DNA of 64,000 bases. Origin: an uncultured Oscillospiraceae bacterium (GTDB lineage Bacteria > Bacillota > Clostridia > Oscillospirales > Oscillospiraceae). This document shows, in pieces, positions 40,888-48,832 of the stretch (its first letter is position 1; each line of letters begins with the position of its first letter). Both the position numbers and the translations under genes were made by a program. The DNA lies in the NCBI GenBank assembly GCA_951801655.1, contig CATONV010000004.1, positions 1 to 64,000 on the forward strand. Reading direction: 5' to 3'. The notes under the pieces are model-generated. The model searched no databases. It was not told the DNA's origin and saw only the letters and a program-made list of their open reading frames with translations.

Positions 40888-41868
40888 ATGAGTATTCAAA
40901 AGAGGAGTGTCGGTATAGTCGGGGTGGGGCATGTAGGTTCACACTGCGCGTACAGCCTGGCCGTCCAAGGCATTGTGGACGAGCTGGTTCTCTGCGACAC
41001 CAACGAGGCGCTTATGGCGGCGCAGGCCAAAGATCTTTTTGACGCTGCGTGCTGCTATCCCCACAGAGTAGCAATTCGTACCGGCCCCATATCTGCCCTG
41101 GCCGGCTGCGACATCGTAGTAATCTGTGTCGCCAGAGAAATCCCTGAGGTGGCGCTGCGGGATGCCGAGTTGGCCAACAGCGTCCGAGAGGTGAAGAGTC
41201 TGATTCCTCGGCTTATGTCCGCCGGTTTTGACGGGATTATCATCAACATTACCAATCCCTGTGATGCCATTACGCAGATTGTCTGGCGCGATTCAGGTCT
41301 GGACAGCAGAAAAGTGATCGGTACGGGAACCGGCCTGGATTCTGCCCGCTTCCGTTCCATCCTCGGCCGTGAGGTGGATCTCAATCCCAGCGCGATCAAC
41401 GGTTTTGTGCTTGGAGAACACGGAAACGCGCAATTTCCCGCCTGGTCCCACGTTACGGTGGGGGGCAAGGCGCTGGCTCAGCTGGAAAAATCCAGCCCGC
41501 GCTTCAGCCAGATTGACAAGGAGAAGATTACCCAGGAGGTCAAGGGGTCCGGTTATCAGGTCTGGTTTACAAAGCGGGGAATCGACTTTTCCGTTACCTC
41601 GGTGCTGGCGCAGGTGGTTCGCTGTATTTATAACGACGAGAAGGTGGCTATGCCCCTTTCTGTCATGCTGGACGGACAGTATGGGCAATCTGGCGTCTAT
41701 GTGAGTACCCCCGCGATTATTGGCCGGGAAGGAGTGGAGGAAATTCTGGAGCTGGAGCTCCCCGACGACGAGATGAAACATTTTGGCGCGTCCTGCGAGA
41801 GCGTGCGCAGGAATGTAAGAAGGGCCAACGAAATGGTGGCGGAAGGACTGGGAGGAGAAAATGAGTAA
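40888..41868 (+). CDS. L-lactate/2-hydroxyacid dehydrogenase family protein
   Basis: 326-residue NAD-dependent dehydrogenase of the LDH/MDH superfamily. Rossmann motif 'VGIVGVGHVGSHCAYSL' (~8-24), 'NITNPCDAI' and 'GTGTGLDSARFR' (substrate-binding Arg). Catalytic His is in 'LGEHGNAQFP' (~178). The mobile loop reads 'VAREIPEVALRDAELANS' rather than the usual LDH loop, so the substrate is probably a larger 2-hydroxy acid (compare L-2-hydroxyisocaproate dehydrogenase). AAAGGAAGG ribosome binding site. It overlaps the following cupin gene by 8 bases. With LarA nearby, it could oxidise the correct epimer of an imported hydroxy acid. Confidence 0.87.
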   Translation: MSIQKRSVGIVGVGHVGSHCAYSLAVQGIVDELVLCDTNEALMAAQAKDLFDAACCYPHRVAIRTGPISALAGCDIVVICVAREIPEVALRDAELANSVREVKSLIPRLMSAGFDGIIINITNPCDAITQIVWRDSGLDSRKVIGTGTGLDSARFRSILGREVDLNPSAINGFVLGEHGNAQFPAWSHVTVGGKALAQLEKSSPRFSQIDKEKITQEVKGSGYQVWFTKRGIDFSVTSVLAQVVRCIYNDEKVAMPLSVMLDGQYGQSGVYVSTPAIIGREGVEEILELELPDDEMKHFGASCESVRRNVRRANEMVAEGLGGENE

Positions 41869-42232
41869 ACTGTTTGACATAGAAGAAGTTCAGTGGACCC
41901 AGGAGGAAGGCGGAGTACGCTACTGCGTATTCCAGGCATCCGAACAGGCCACAGTTCAGTATTATGAGATTCCCAAAGGGCAGCAGACGGCCCAGGTGTC
42001 CTCGCCCTGCGAGATTTTGGTTCTGTGCGAGAATGGCATTTGCGACTATGTGATCGATGGGATCACCTATCCTGTCAATGACGGCGTCTGGTGCTGGATC
42101 CCCGCGGGATGTACCTATTTTGTTAAGAACCGGGATGGAAGCACTGCTGTCAATGTGCGCTATTATTTACCCGCGTGGGACTCTCTTCCGGAGAGTCCGA
42201 AGATTACGGACCGAGGCCATAATTGGCAGTAG
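41861..42232 (+). CDS. Cupin-fold protein without metal ligands
   Basis: 123 residues, small beta-barrel protein. It shares the start 'FDIEEVQWT' and the end 'ITDRGHNWQ' with the next gene, so the two are paralogues. The double-stranded beta-helix core is 'CEILVLCENGICDYVIDGITYPVNDGVWCWIPAG'. The usual HxH metal ligands are replaced ('QVSSPCE'), so it may bind a ligand rather than catalyse, or complete a heterodimer. It starts within the dehydrogenase gene (8-base overlap; GGAGGAG upstream). Confidence 0.75.
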   Translation: MSKLFDIEEVQWTQEEGGVRYCVFQASEQATVQYYEIPKGQQTAQVSSPCEILVLCENGICDYVIDGITYPVNDGVWCWIPAGCTYFVKNRDGSTAVNVRYYLPAWDSLPESPKITDRGHNWQ

Positions 42233-42257
42233 AACCACATAGAAAGGAGTGAATCGG

Positions 42258-42641
42258 ATGGAAGGCAGAAAACCAATCTTTTTTGATATTGAGGAGCAGG
42301 AGTGGACGGACGCGCCCAACGGTGCGCGGTCGGTCATTTTACAGGCCACGCCCAGAGCAACGATGCAGACGTGGGAGATGCCCCCCCAAGTGGGCCGGGG
42401 TGATCATCATCATTTTGCGGAGCAATTAGCCTTTGTCCGCCGGGGAAAGGCCAAAATCATTATTGAGGGCCGGGAGTATCATCTGAATGAGGGTTGCTTT
42501 GGAATTGTTTCCAGCGACGTGGTACACGGGGCCTTCACCTTGGGAAACGCAACAGCTATTGTGGTGGATATGTTCCTCCCTGCCGAGTCGGATCGCGTCC
42601 CCAGCGAAAAGGTTCGGGATCTGGGCCACCACTGGGAATAA
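42258..42641 (+). CDS. Cupin-domain protein with intact metal site
   Basis: 127 residues. ATG 42258 (AAAGGAG 8 bases upstream) is preferred to GTG 42249. Cupin motif 1 is 'GRGDHHHFAEQLAFVRRGKA' with histidines and Glu for a metal, and motif 2 is 'GIVSSDVVHGAFTLG' with a further His. It pairs with the upstream ligand-less cupin. Possible isomerase, dioxygenase or sugar/keto-acid-binding role; no substrate can be assigned. Confidence 0.82.
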   Translation: MEGRKPIFFDIEEQEWTDAPNGARSVILQATPRATMQTWEMPPQVGRGDHHHFAEQLAFVRRGKAKIIIEGREYHLNEGCFGIVSSDVVHGAFTLGNATAIVVDMFLPAESDRVPSEKVRDLGHHWE

Positions 42642-42654
42642 GGAGGGAAAATTT

Positions 42655-43428
42655 ATGAAATGGGTCCGCTTTCAGGCAAAACAGCGGCAACCTGCCTACG
42701 GTATTCTGGACGGGAGTACCATCCGTCAAATCAGCGGCAGCATGTACAGCAGTTACCAGGAAACCGGTGAGTGCTTTCCGAGAGAGGAAGTAAAATTACT
42801 GGTTCCCTGCGAACCCACAAAACTGTTCTGCATCGGCTCCAACTATGTAGATCATATTAAAGAGCTGGGGCTGGAAATCCCGGAGCGTCCCGCTACATTT
42901 ATGAAACCCGTCACCTGCGCCATTCCCAGCGGAGAGAACATTATCATCCCGCCTTCCGCCCAGCGGGTGGATTATGAAGGAGAGCTTGGAATTGTAATTC
43001 GGGATGTTACCTGCCGGGTGACGCCGGAGCAGGCGAAGGAACATATTTTTGGAGTGGTAGCCTGCAACGACGTAACGGAGCGCAGTTTGATGAAGTGGCC
43101 GCTTCAGCTGACCTATGGAAAATCCTTTGACACGTTTGCGCCCATAGGTCCCTTTATCGAGACAGAGATTGATCCTGACAACACGGTCGTGCGCACGTAT
43201 TTGAACGGCAAAAAGGTTCAGGAGGACGAAACGGCAAAGACGGTATTCAAACCGAGTGTGCTGCTGTCTTACCTGTCTCAGGTGATAACCTTCTATCCAG
43301 GCGACGTGATACTGACCGGTACGCCCTTTAATGTTCTCCCCATGAAGGACGGCGACTTGGTGGAAGTGGAAATTGAGGGCATGGGAGAGAGACTGAGTAA
43401 CCCGGTCTGCGAAGCCGCCAAACAATAA
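42655..43428 (+). CDS. Fumarylacetoacetate hydrolase family protein
   Basis: 257 residues. ATG 42655 with GGAGGG upstream is used; the track ORF extends falsely into the cupin gene. FAH-fold motifs: 'KLFCIGSNYVDHIKEL', 'FMKPVTCAIPSGENI', the metal-binding Glu pair in 'VDYEGELGIVI', 'ACNDVTERSLMK', 'SFDTFAPIGPFI' and 'TGTPFNV'. Family members hydrolyse or decarboxylate acylpyruvates, fumarylacetoacetate or related 2-oxo acids. As the last gene of the operon it probably performs the final C-C cleavage of the catabolised compound. Confidence 0.9.
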   Translation: MKWVRFQAKQRQPAYGILDGSTIRQISGSMYSSYQETGECFPREEVKLLVPCEPTKLFCIGSNYVDHIKELGLEIPERPATFMKPVTCAIPSGENIIIPPSAQRVDYEGELGIVIRDVTCRVTPEQAKEHIFGVVACNDVTERSLMKWPLQLTYGKSFDTFAPIGPFIETEIDPDNTVVRTYLNGKKVQEDETAKTVFKPSVLLSYLSQVITFYPGDVILTGTPFNVLPMKDGDLVEVEIEGMGERLSNPVCEAAKQ

Positions 43429-43448
43429 AATGCCATTTTGCAGAAAAA

Positions 43449-43490
43449 GGCCGGCGTTTTTATAACGCCGGCCTCTGTGCCATTTTAACA
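43449..43490 (+). terminator. Terminator of the M20-dehydrogenase-cupin-FAH operon
   Basis: GGCCGGCGTT/AACGCCGGCC stem with a 5-base loop, 20 bases after the FAH stop; a short CATTTT run follows ~10 bases later. Confidence 0.75.
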
Positions 43491-43658
43491 GGATACTGAC
43501 AAAACGCTGAAGCATTGATTTTATCGGTGTCCGCCCACAGAGGCACTGGAATAAGGTCTGTCCCCGCAGACTGCCTTGTCATCTTCCCTGCCGCTCCCCA
43601 TCATCAGACAGATGCTTTCTTCCTCTTCTATCAGCGGGGAGATTTCATCAGTGGTTCC

Positions 43659-44313
43659 TTAAATATTGGCCAGGCGGATCCCCTGTCGTCCCTTTCCTCG
43701 AACAATCATTTGTTTATCCAACAACTGTTTAATTAGTTTTTCAGCGTTTTTCTGACTTATGTGAATTCCCTCTTCATCCATAAGCGCGATAAGACGACTG
43801 CGCCCTATCCCCCCTTCCGGGTATCGGCCAAGCAGTTCAAGGATTTTTTTCTCCTCCCTGCTTTCCGGGACAATAACTGGTCGCTCAATCATGGTATGGC
43901 CAATTGTCCTAATATTGCCAATCATATCATAGTAAGCAGCTGTATTTTGAAGTTCCCGCACATTTCCTGGCCATGGATATGCAATAAGCTGCCGCTCCTC
44001 TTCCGGAGTCAATTTCTGATTGCGTTTGGAAAATATATAGAACAATGGAATAATATCCTCTTTGCGCATTCTCAATGGTGGGATATCTATCACAAAAGTT
44101 GATAATCGGTAGTATAAATCGGCACGAAATTGATTCTTTTCGATCTGACTCATCAGCTTTTTGTTTGTAGCGGACAAAATACGGATATCAATATTAATGA
44201 TGCGGTCGCTTCCTAATCGCATGATTTTCTTTTCCTGAAGGACCCGCAGTAATTTTGCCTGCAAGAAAAGAGGCATATCACCAATTTCATCCAGAAAAAT
44301 ACTTCCTTTCTTT
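43659..44313 (-). pseudogene. Sigma-54 activator, C-terminal half only
   Basis: The frame encodes the second half of an NtrC-type AAA+ activator. It begins abruptly at 'KKGSIFLDEIGDMPLFLQAK' (Walker B) and runs through 'RADLYYRLSTFVIDIPPLR' and 'YPWPGNVRELQN'. The C-terminal domain reads like a winged helix ('IGRSRLIALMDEEGIHISQ') rather than a Fis HTH. The N-terminal sensor, Walker A and GAFTGA are absent, so it cannot activate sigma-54. The breakpoint joins directly to a truncated HyuB gene at ~44310. The track start ATG at 44276 is internal. Confidence 0.82.
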
Positions 44314-44523
44314 GACCGCTTGGGGCATCACACCCAGATGAAGCGGAACATGCTCCGCTTGAGCCGTCATCATGCCGTCACAGTCATAAATAGAGCAGGA
44401 ACAGTCCCGTCGTTCCTTTACACCGGGGGAGTATGCAGTTCTGACCAAGCTTACTCCCATCTCTTCCGCAATGGAAACGAAGCTGTTCCTCACAACCTCC
44501 AGTGTTGCGGGATCAATACTCAT
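44308..44523 (-). pseudogene. Hydantoinase B/oxoprolinase (HyuB) N-terminal fragment
   Basis: ATG 44523 has GGAGGT upstream. The ~70 residues are a clear HyuB start: 'DPATLEVVRNSFVSIAEEMG', 'VSLVRTAYSPGVKERRDCS', 'QAEHVPLHLGVMPQAVK'. Normal HyuB proteins are over 500 residues. Homology stops at 'AVKE', and a few out-of-frame residues (stop at 44287) follow where the sigma-54 activator fragment begins. A deletion thus removed most of hyuB and the 5' half of the regulator. It was once downstream of the symporter in the same operon. Confidence 0.82.
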
Positions 44524-44631
44524 AATATATACCTCCGTTTGAAATAAGTTTGCCGGGACGACAGTCAGCCGCCCCGGCACTAAGAGGGGTGGTTCAGGCC
44601 TGCCTCAGAGGGAAAAGGCGAGTCGGCGGTA

Positions 44632-46124
44632 TCAATGTCTGCTGTTGTAGGCAATCAGCTCATCCTTCGTCCCATCGCCGAAGAAGGTGTTGACTACCAC
44701 CGCATCTGGAGCTTTTGTCATATAGCTGACCGCAAAAGTCATAGCAGCGCACACAACAACGGCAGGGAAAACAGGAACAACCAGGTCCCAGCCAAACTTC
44801 AACTCCCAAACAAAGGCTGTGATTGCGCCGGTAATCATGCCGCTTAGAACGCCGGCGGCGTTAAGTCGTTTGAAATGGGTACAGCCGCAGACAGAAAAGA
44901 GATAAATTGGAATCAGACAGGACTCCGCGAGAATAATCAAATCCAGCACGCCAAGGCCGGAATACAACGCTGTCAGGATACCTCCTATGCCGATCACAAT
45001 AGTGCTGATCACGCCGGCGTTATATACTTGCCTCTCTCTGTGGCATCCTTTTTGAAAACCCCCTTGTAAATGTCCTCTGAAAAGCAGCTGGATGCCACCA
45101 GAAGTTGAGAGTCGACGGTAGACGTCATGCATGCAAACACCGCGCATAGGGCCAGTCCCCCAAGAACAGGGGGAAAAACATTGCCCACAATGGTGGGGAA
45201 TACCGTTTCCCGGTCCGTAATACCGGGGAACAGCACGAAAGCAGATGTCATAACCAGCGCGATGGAGGTGCAGCCGAATGCATGGCAGGTAACCGCCAGG
45301 GGGAACGCACGCTTGATAACCTGTTCATCCTTACAGGCCAGATAGCGCACAAGCAGCGAGGGCTGTCCCAGCCCAAGACCGATTACCAGATAGACAAACC
45401 AGGATACGATCATAAGCGGCGGGAACTTGGGGGTAACAGCGGCAAACATTTCGGGCGCCTCTTTGGCAATTACCGCATTGACAGCACTGAAGCCTCCGGC
45501 CTTGACCAGCATCACGGGAACCAGAATCAGGAAAATTCCATACATGATAATGCCCTGGAAAAAGTCGTTATAGACAACCGACTTAAATCCGCCCAGCGCG
45601 GTGGCAACCGTCAGAACAACGCCGACAATGACAATACCGGCCCGATATGGAAGACCAAACGCAGCCTGGAATAGCTTGCCCGCCGCCACCAGCTGGGATC
45701 CCATCAGGGGGATGTAGATAATGATTGTAGCTAGAGAAGAAAAGCTCTTGATTCCCTTAGAGTTATAACGGTAGGCCAACAGGTCGGTAATTGTCAACGC
45801 CCCCAGCTTGTCCGTCAGATTGGACAAAGGCCTGGCATAGACCACCCAGGAGAGGATGACGCCAATGGTCATAAACATCATACCATAAATCGCAAACGAC
45901 CAGCCCTGCTGATAAATTTTAGGGCCGCTGCCCATAAACAGGGAGGAACTGACCAGGGTCGCCACAAAGGAGAAGGCAATGGGCCAGGGTCCAATACTGC
46001 GGTCCCCGAGCAAAAAACCTTCCCGGTCCTTGCGCTGCTCTCTATGCTTGACCCAAGCGGATATTCCCAGACAAGACAAAATATAGAAAATAAACACGAT
46101 AACGTATACGGTTGACCTGTTCAT
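44632..46124 (-). pseudogene. Sodium:solute symporter (SSS family), frameshifted
   Basis: Two ORFs (45009-46124 and 44632-45147) together encode one SSS-family permease of ~495 residues. 'MNRSTVYVIVFIFYILSC' starts it, with 'LACKDEQVIKRAFPLAV' and 'CMTSTVDSQLLVASSCFSED' near the end of part one; part two continues 'VYNAGVISTIVIGIGG' after the shift. The frames meet in the alternating tract GAGAGAGG (minus strand, 45031-45040). Removing two bases restores 'DATERQVYNAG'. It is a recent frameshift, a slippage-prone site, or a sequencing error. The small partner gene upstream overlaps its ATG. Confidence 0.85.
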
Positions 46125-46246
46125 CGTTTATCCCCTTTCTTTTTATTGTCAAACAGCTTTCCGGAAAAAGACAGTACCCAGCTTCCAATTACACTGGCCC
46201 AGTAGAAAATCAGCCATACCATAATCCATGCAGGCAAACCGAACAT
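46121..46246 (-). CDS. Small symporter-accessory membrane peptide (41 aa)
   Basis: Not in the ORF track; read by hand from ATG 46246 with GGAGGT 7 bases upstream. One membrane helix ('LPAWIMVWLIFYWASVIGSW') is followed by a basic tail 'KLFDNKKKGDKR'. Its stop overlaps the symporter ATG (ATGA). Such one-helix peptides precede many SSS-family genes and are thought to form part of the permease. Confidence 0.75.
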   Translation of the reverse strand: MFGLPAWIMVWLIFYWASVIGSWVLSFSGKLFDNKKKGDKR

Positions 46247-46297
46247 AAAGATAACCTCCTTACATTAAACTTCAATTACAGTTCTACAGATATGCGG

Positions 46298-46816
46298 TCA
46301 ATTCCCAGCCAATCGCGCCATTTCCTTCAGCTCACTGGTGCTTCTGTATTGGTACATCAATCCCACATGCCAGGGGAAGGTACAGTGATGCCAATAATGA
46401 ATGAGATTGATGTATCGTACATAGGCGCCCATAAGCTCTCTGTACTCCTCTTTTGTCTGGAGTTGGAAGAGAACGGCGTCAATATCTTTGGCAAACTCAT
46501 TGATCTCGGGGGTTGAGACGTAGGAGAGGAATTGCATGGACTGAAATCCAACTGCCAACTCGTTATGCGTCATTTTTTTGAGGGCTTCCAAAGATATCTC
46601 CGGTTCGTCGCACATCTGCACAAACATAAAGAACATGTGCTGACCATAAGCGATTGTATATACGTCAACAAACATCATAGTGGACAGGTACTGATTGAAG
46701 GAACCCGCCCCAGTTACATTGATTCCATGGCGGGTTTTCCACATTGCTTCCGGCTCTTTCAGCCAGTTTTCATCGATCTGTGCGTCAATTTTACGTTTGA
46801 CTTCTTTCCAGTCCAT
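46298..46816 (-). CDS. Helical protein, possibly cucumopine-synthase C-terminal-like
   Basis: 172 residues, all-helical by composition, soluble, rich in aromatic and Met residues ('MFVDVYTIAYGQHMFFMFVQM', 'YINLIHYWHHCTFPWHVGLM'). Not confidently recognised. The pairing with a cyclophilin-like DUF3830-type protein directly upstream recalls cucumopine synthase, which joins a cyclophilin-like domain to a C-terminal helical bundle. If right, the two genes encode a split enzyme. The histidine-rich 'HYWHH' could be a functional site. 14 bases separate it from the upstream gene. Confidence 0.5.
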   Translation of the reverse strand: MDWKEVKRKIDAQIDENWLKEPEAMWKTRHGINVTGAGSFNQYLSTMMFVDVYTIAYGQHMFFMFVQMCDEPEISLEALKKMTHNELAVGFQSMQFLSYVSTPEINEFAKDIDAVLFQLQTKEEYRELMGAYVRYINLIHYWHHCTFPWHVGLMYQYRSTSELKEMARLAGN

Positions 46817-46830
46817 TTCTCAGCCCTCCT

Positions 46831-47244
46831 TTAAGATGCCGCAGAGACGATTACCGTCTGTGGTTCTGTGTCACCGGTCATGAAACGGTGCTTGCAGTTT
46901 AAACCAGCTTCCACCAGCTTTGGAATATCCTCCTCCAGCACATCAGCAAAACAATTCACATTGCCGGGCTCTGTGGTGGCGGCATAGGGGATGACGATAC
47001 GCTGACCATTTGTGTAAATGAACAGGCGGCCCGGCTTGCGGGGCGCGTCATATTCTCTCTCAAGCCAAAGCAGCTTCATGGGAATACTCATATTGTGGCC
47101 GGAGATAACTGTGTGACCGTGAATGCTCTCAAAGGGGAGAAGCTTCTCCAGTTCCGCACAGAAATGGGGCGCATGGTCCCACATGAGTCTCGCGCGCACC
47201 TGAATGCCAAGCGACGGCCACTCCAATTGAATTTGATCTACCAT
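46831..47244 (-). CDS. Cyclophilin-like DUF3830-type protein
   Basis: 137 residues. ATG 47244 (GGAGGG upstream) replaces the track start, which adds an unrelated leader. The fold signature is cyclophilin-like: 'ARLMWDHAPHFCAELEKLLP', 'ESIHGHTVISGHNMSIPM', 'PGRLFIYTNGQRIVIPYA'. The family is found next to amidohydrolases and transporters in catabolic loci and in the N-terminal half of cucumopine synthase. First gene of an operon driven by the -24/-12 promoter at 47.4 kb; helical partner, symporter and HyuB follow. Confidence 0.6.
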   Translation of the reverse strand: MVDQIQLEWPSLGIQVRARLMWDHAPHFCAELEKLLPFESIHGHTVISGHNMSIPMKLLWLEREYDAPRKPGRLFIYTNGQRIVIPYAATTEPGNVNCFADVLEEDIPKLVEAGLNCKHRFMTGDTEPQTVIVSAAS

Positions 47245-47439
47245 ATAATTTCCCTCCATCCATAAATTTGCGCTGCCCAATTGAGTTGGTTTTTCCTCTA
47301 AAAAGCGGGAACGGCATTTGCGGGGCAATTCAATTGCTATTCCAGAATGAATTGCAGCACAAACAAATCCATTTGAACTCAAGCGAACAGATGCACTGAA
47401 TCGCTTGTTTGTGTACAATTAACTCTGTTTAAAAGTTAA

Positions 47440-47455
47440 AGCAAGGTTTGTGCCA
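47440..47455 (-). promoter_or_regulatory. Sigma-54 (-24/-12) promoter of the DUF3830-symporter operon
   Basis: Minus strand TGGCACAAACCTTGCT, a consensus match (TGGCACA-N4-TTGCT, GG-N10-GC), ~195 bases before the DUF3830 start. Confidence 0.82.
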
Positions 47456-47644
47456 AGTTCAAATCGGCCCTGAATTTGTGAAATATGATAGATTCTCAGA
47501 TTAAAAATTATGCACTATATACTCTTTTGCGTGCGTTTTTTCAACGATCAGGCTGAAAATTTTTTACCTCACGGTTTTTTCACTTAAACTGTTTACATCT
47601 GTTAGAAGCTGTTTTTACTTGACGATAAATCAGGGAGTAAGGCC

Positions 47645-47758
47645 ATGGGAAAAGACATGTCAACGCCCCACCAGACGCTGGCATACAAGCCGCCGGTGCG
47701 ATTTGAGAAATTTTATGGGCAGAAAAAAACACAGGCTCGAGAGAAAGCCTATGTCTAA
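47645..47758 (+). pseudogene. Probable IS3-type transposase C-terminal remnant
   Basis: A 37-codon frame with ribosome binding site GGGAG. The sequence 'TPHQTLAYKPPVRFEKFYG' resembles the 'RPHQ-LGYK-P' motif at the end of IS3-family integrase/transposases. Nothing else of the element is recognisable. It could be an independent small gene, but a remnant fits the local rearrangements. Confidence 0.4.
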
Positions 47759-47859
47759 AAAGTGAGCCTAAATCAATATTTTTTGACTCTTTTTCAGAAA
47801 TACATCATAGTTTGTCTTTTCAAAAAGTCAAGTTATTGCAGCGGCTGCAGAGAAAAACG

Positions 47860-47896
47860 GAGTTGTTTTTCGACAAAACAGTTCGAAAAACAACTC
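47860..47896. repeat. 14-base perfect inverted repeat
   Basis: GAGTTGTTTTTCGA/TCGAAAAACAACTC with a 9-base spacer, lying between the IS remnant and the TauE gene. It has no downstream T-run. It could be an activator-binding site, an IS end or an RNA hairpin. Confidence 0.6.
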
Positions 47897-48045
47897 TGTT
47901 TCAAATCCAGTCGGCGTTTGTGTCAAAATATTTTGCAATGGTGAGGTTGTCTCCTGTGCTTACCTTCATCTTTTCTTGTCCGCCATAAGCCGCTGGAACA
48001 TTGCTATACGTTTATTGGAATATACAACAGCGTCAATTTCACTAA

Positions 48046-48831
48046 TCATACCGCATACCGCCATGAATTAAACACGCTGACGCAGATGATCACTGCCATC
48101 AGCGCGATGAACAGTCTCTCCACCGCCTCGCCCTTCATCTTTCGGTTCAGTCTTCTGCCCAGAACGCCGCCGCCCAGTCCGCCCGCCGCCATCAGGGCCA
48201 GCACCGGCCAGTGGAACTCCGGGACAGCGCCCGTCATGATGGTGGCGAGAAGACTGCAAAGCTGGCTGAAAAAGATGATGTACAGGCTGTTGGCGGCAGC
48301 CGTTTTGGTATCCATACTGAAAAAGAAGTACAGCACCACCAGATTGATGGGCCCGCCGCCAATGCCCAGAAAGCTGGACATGCAGCCCAGCGCCAGACCG
48401 ATCACGACGCAGGCCCCCTTTCTCCGGACCTGATGGGTGGGAATGCGGGCCTTGTTCAGGGTGTACAGGAGGGTCCCCACCGTAACGGCGGCCAGGCAGG
48501 CAGCTTGGACCGCCCCCACCCGGTCGGGTGTGTCCGACAGCTCCCGCGCCAGGGCGAAAAGTCGATTGCCCAGCAGCCCCCCAACTGCCGCGCCGACGGC
48601 CAGGGGCGTTCCCACATCCAGCGAGACCCGTTTCTCACCGGCCAGCAGGGACTTTCCCACCGAGTAGCAGCTCATGGTCAGCACAGTGCAGCCGGACAAG
48701 AAGCTGATGGCGGACACACTCTCCAAGTGAAGCAGGTCCAGTGCCGGCTTGATAATCACGCCGCCGCCGATCCCGCAGACGGCCCCCACCACGCTGGCCC
48801 CCAGCGCCACAAGGAAAAAAATCAGCACCAA
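48046..48831 (-). CDS. TSUP (TauE/SafE) family membrane exporter
   Basis: ~261-residue, eight-helix permease of the family linked to export of sulfite, sulfoacetate and related anions. Two repeats start with 'VCGIGGGVIIKPALDLL' and 'FLGIGGGPINLVVLYFFF', the hallmark paired GIGGG motifs. The start is TTG 48831 or, with better spacing from GAGGTG, GTG 48828. It overlaps or abuts the anaerobic sulfatase-maturase gene. In this operon it is well placed to expel sulfate or sulfite released from organosulfates; transport direction is inferred. Confidence 0.87.
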   Translation of the reverse strand: MVLIFFLVALGASVVGAVCGIGGGVIIKPALDLLHLESVSAISFLSGCTVLTMSCYSVGKSLLAGEKRVSLDVGTPLAVGAAVGGLLGNRLFALARELSDTPDRVGAVQAACLAAVTVGTLLYTLNKARIPTHQVRRKGACVVIGLALGCMSSFLGIGGGPINLVVLYFFFSMDTKTAAANSLYIIFFSQLCSLLATIMTGAVPEFHWPVLALMAAGGLGGGVLGRRLNRKMKGEAVERLFIALMAVIICVSVFNSWRYAV

Positions 48832-48832
48832 A

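Larger units (their letters stand above)
47245..48045. other. 800-base AT-rich region with promoter, hairpin and IS remnant
   Basis: Contains the sigma-54 promoter of the DUF3830 operon, a short transposase-like remnant (47645-47758) and a strong inverted repeat (47860-47896). No intact gene is supported. AT-rich compared with its surroundings, consistent with past insertion. Confidence 0.6.

Noticed and set aside
42487-42654. N-terminal extension of the FAH-family ORF
   Set aside because: Lies within the cupin gene in another frame; ATG 42655 has GGAGGG upstream and matches the family start.
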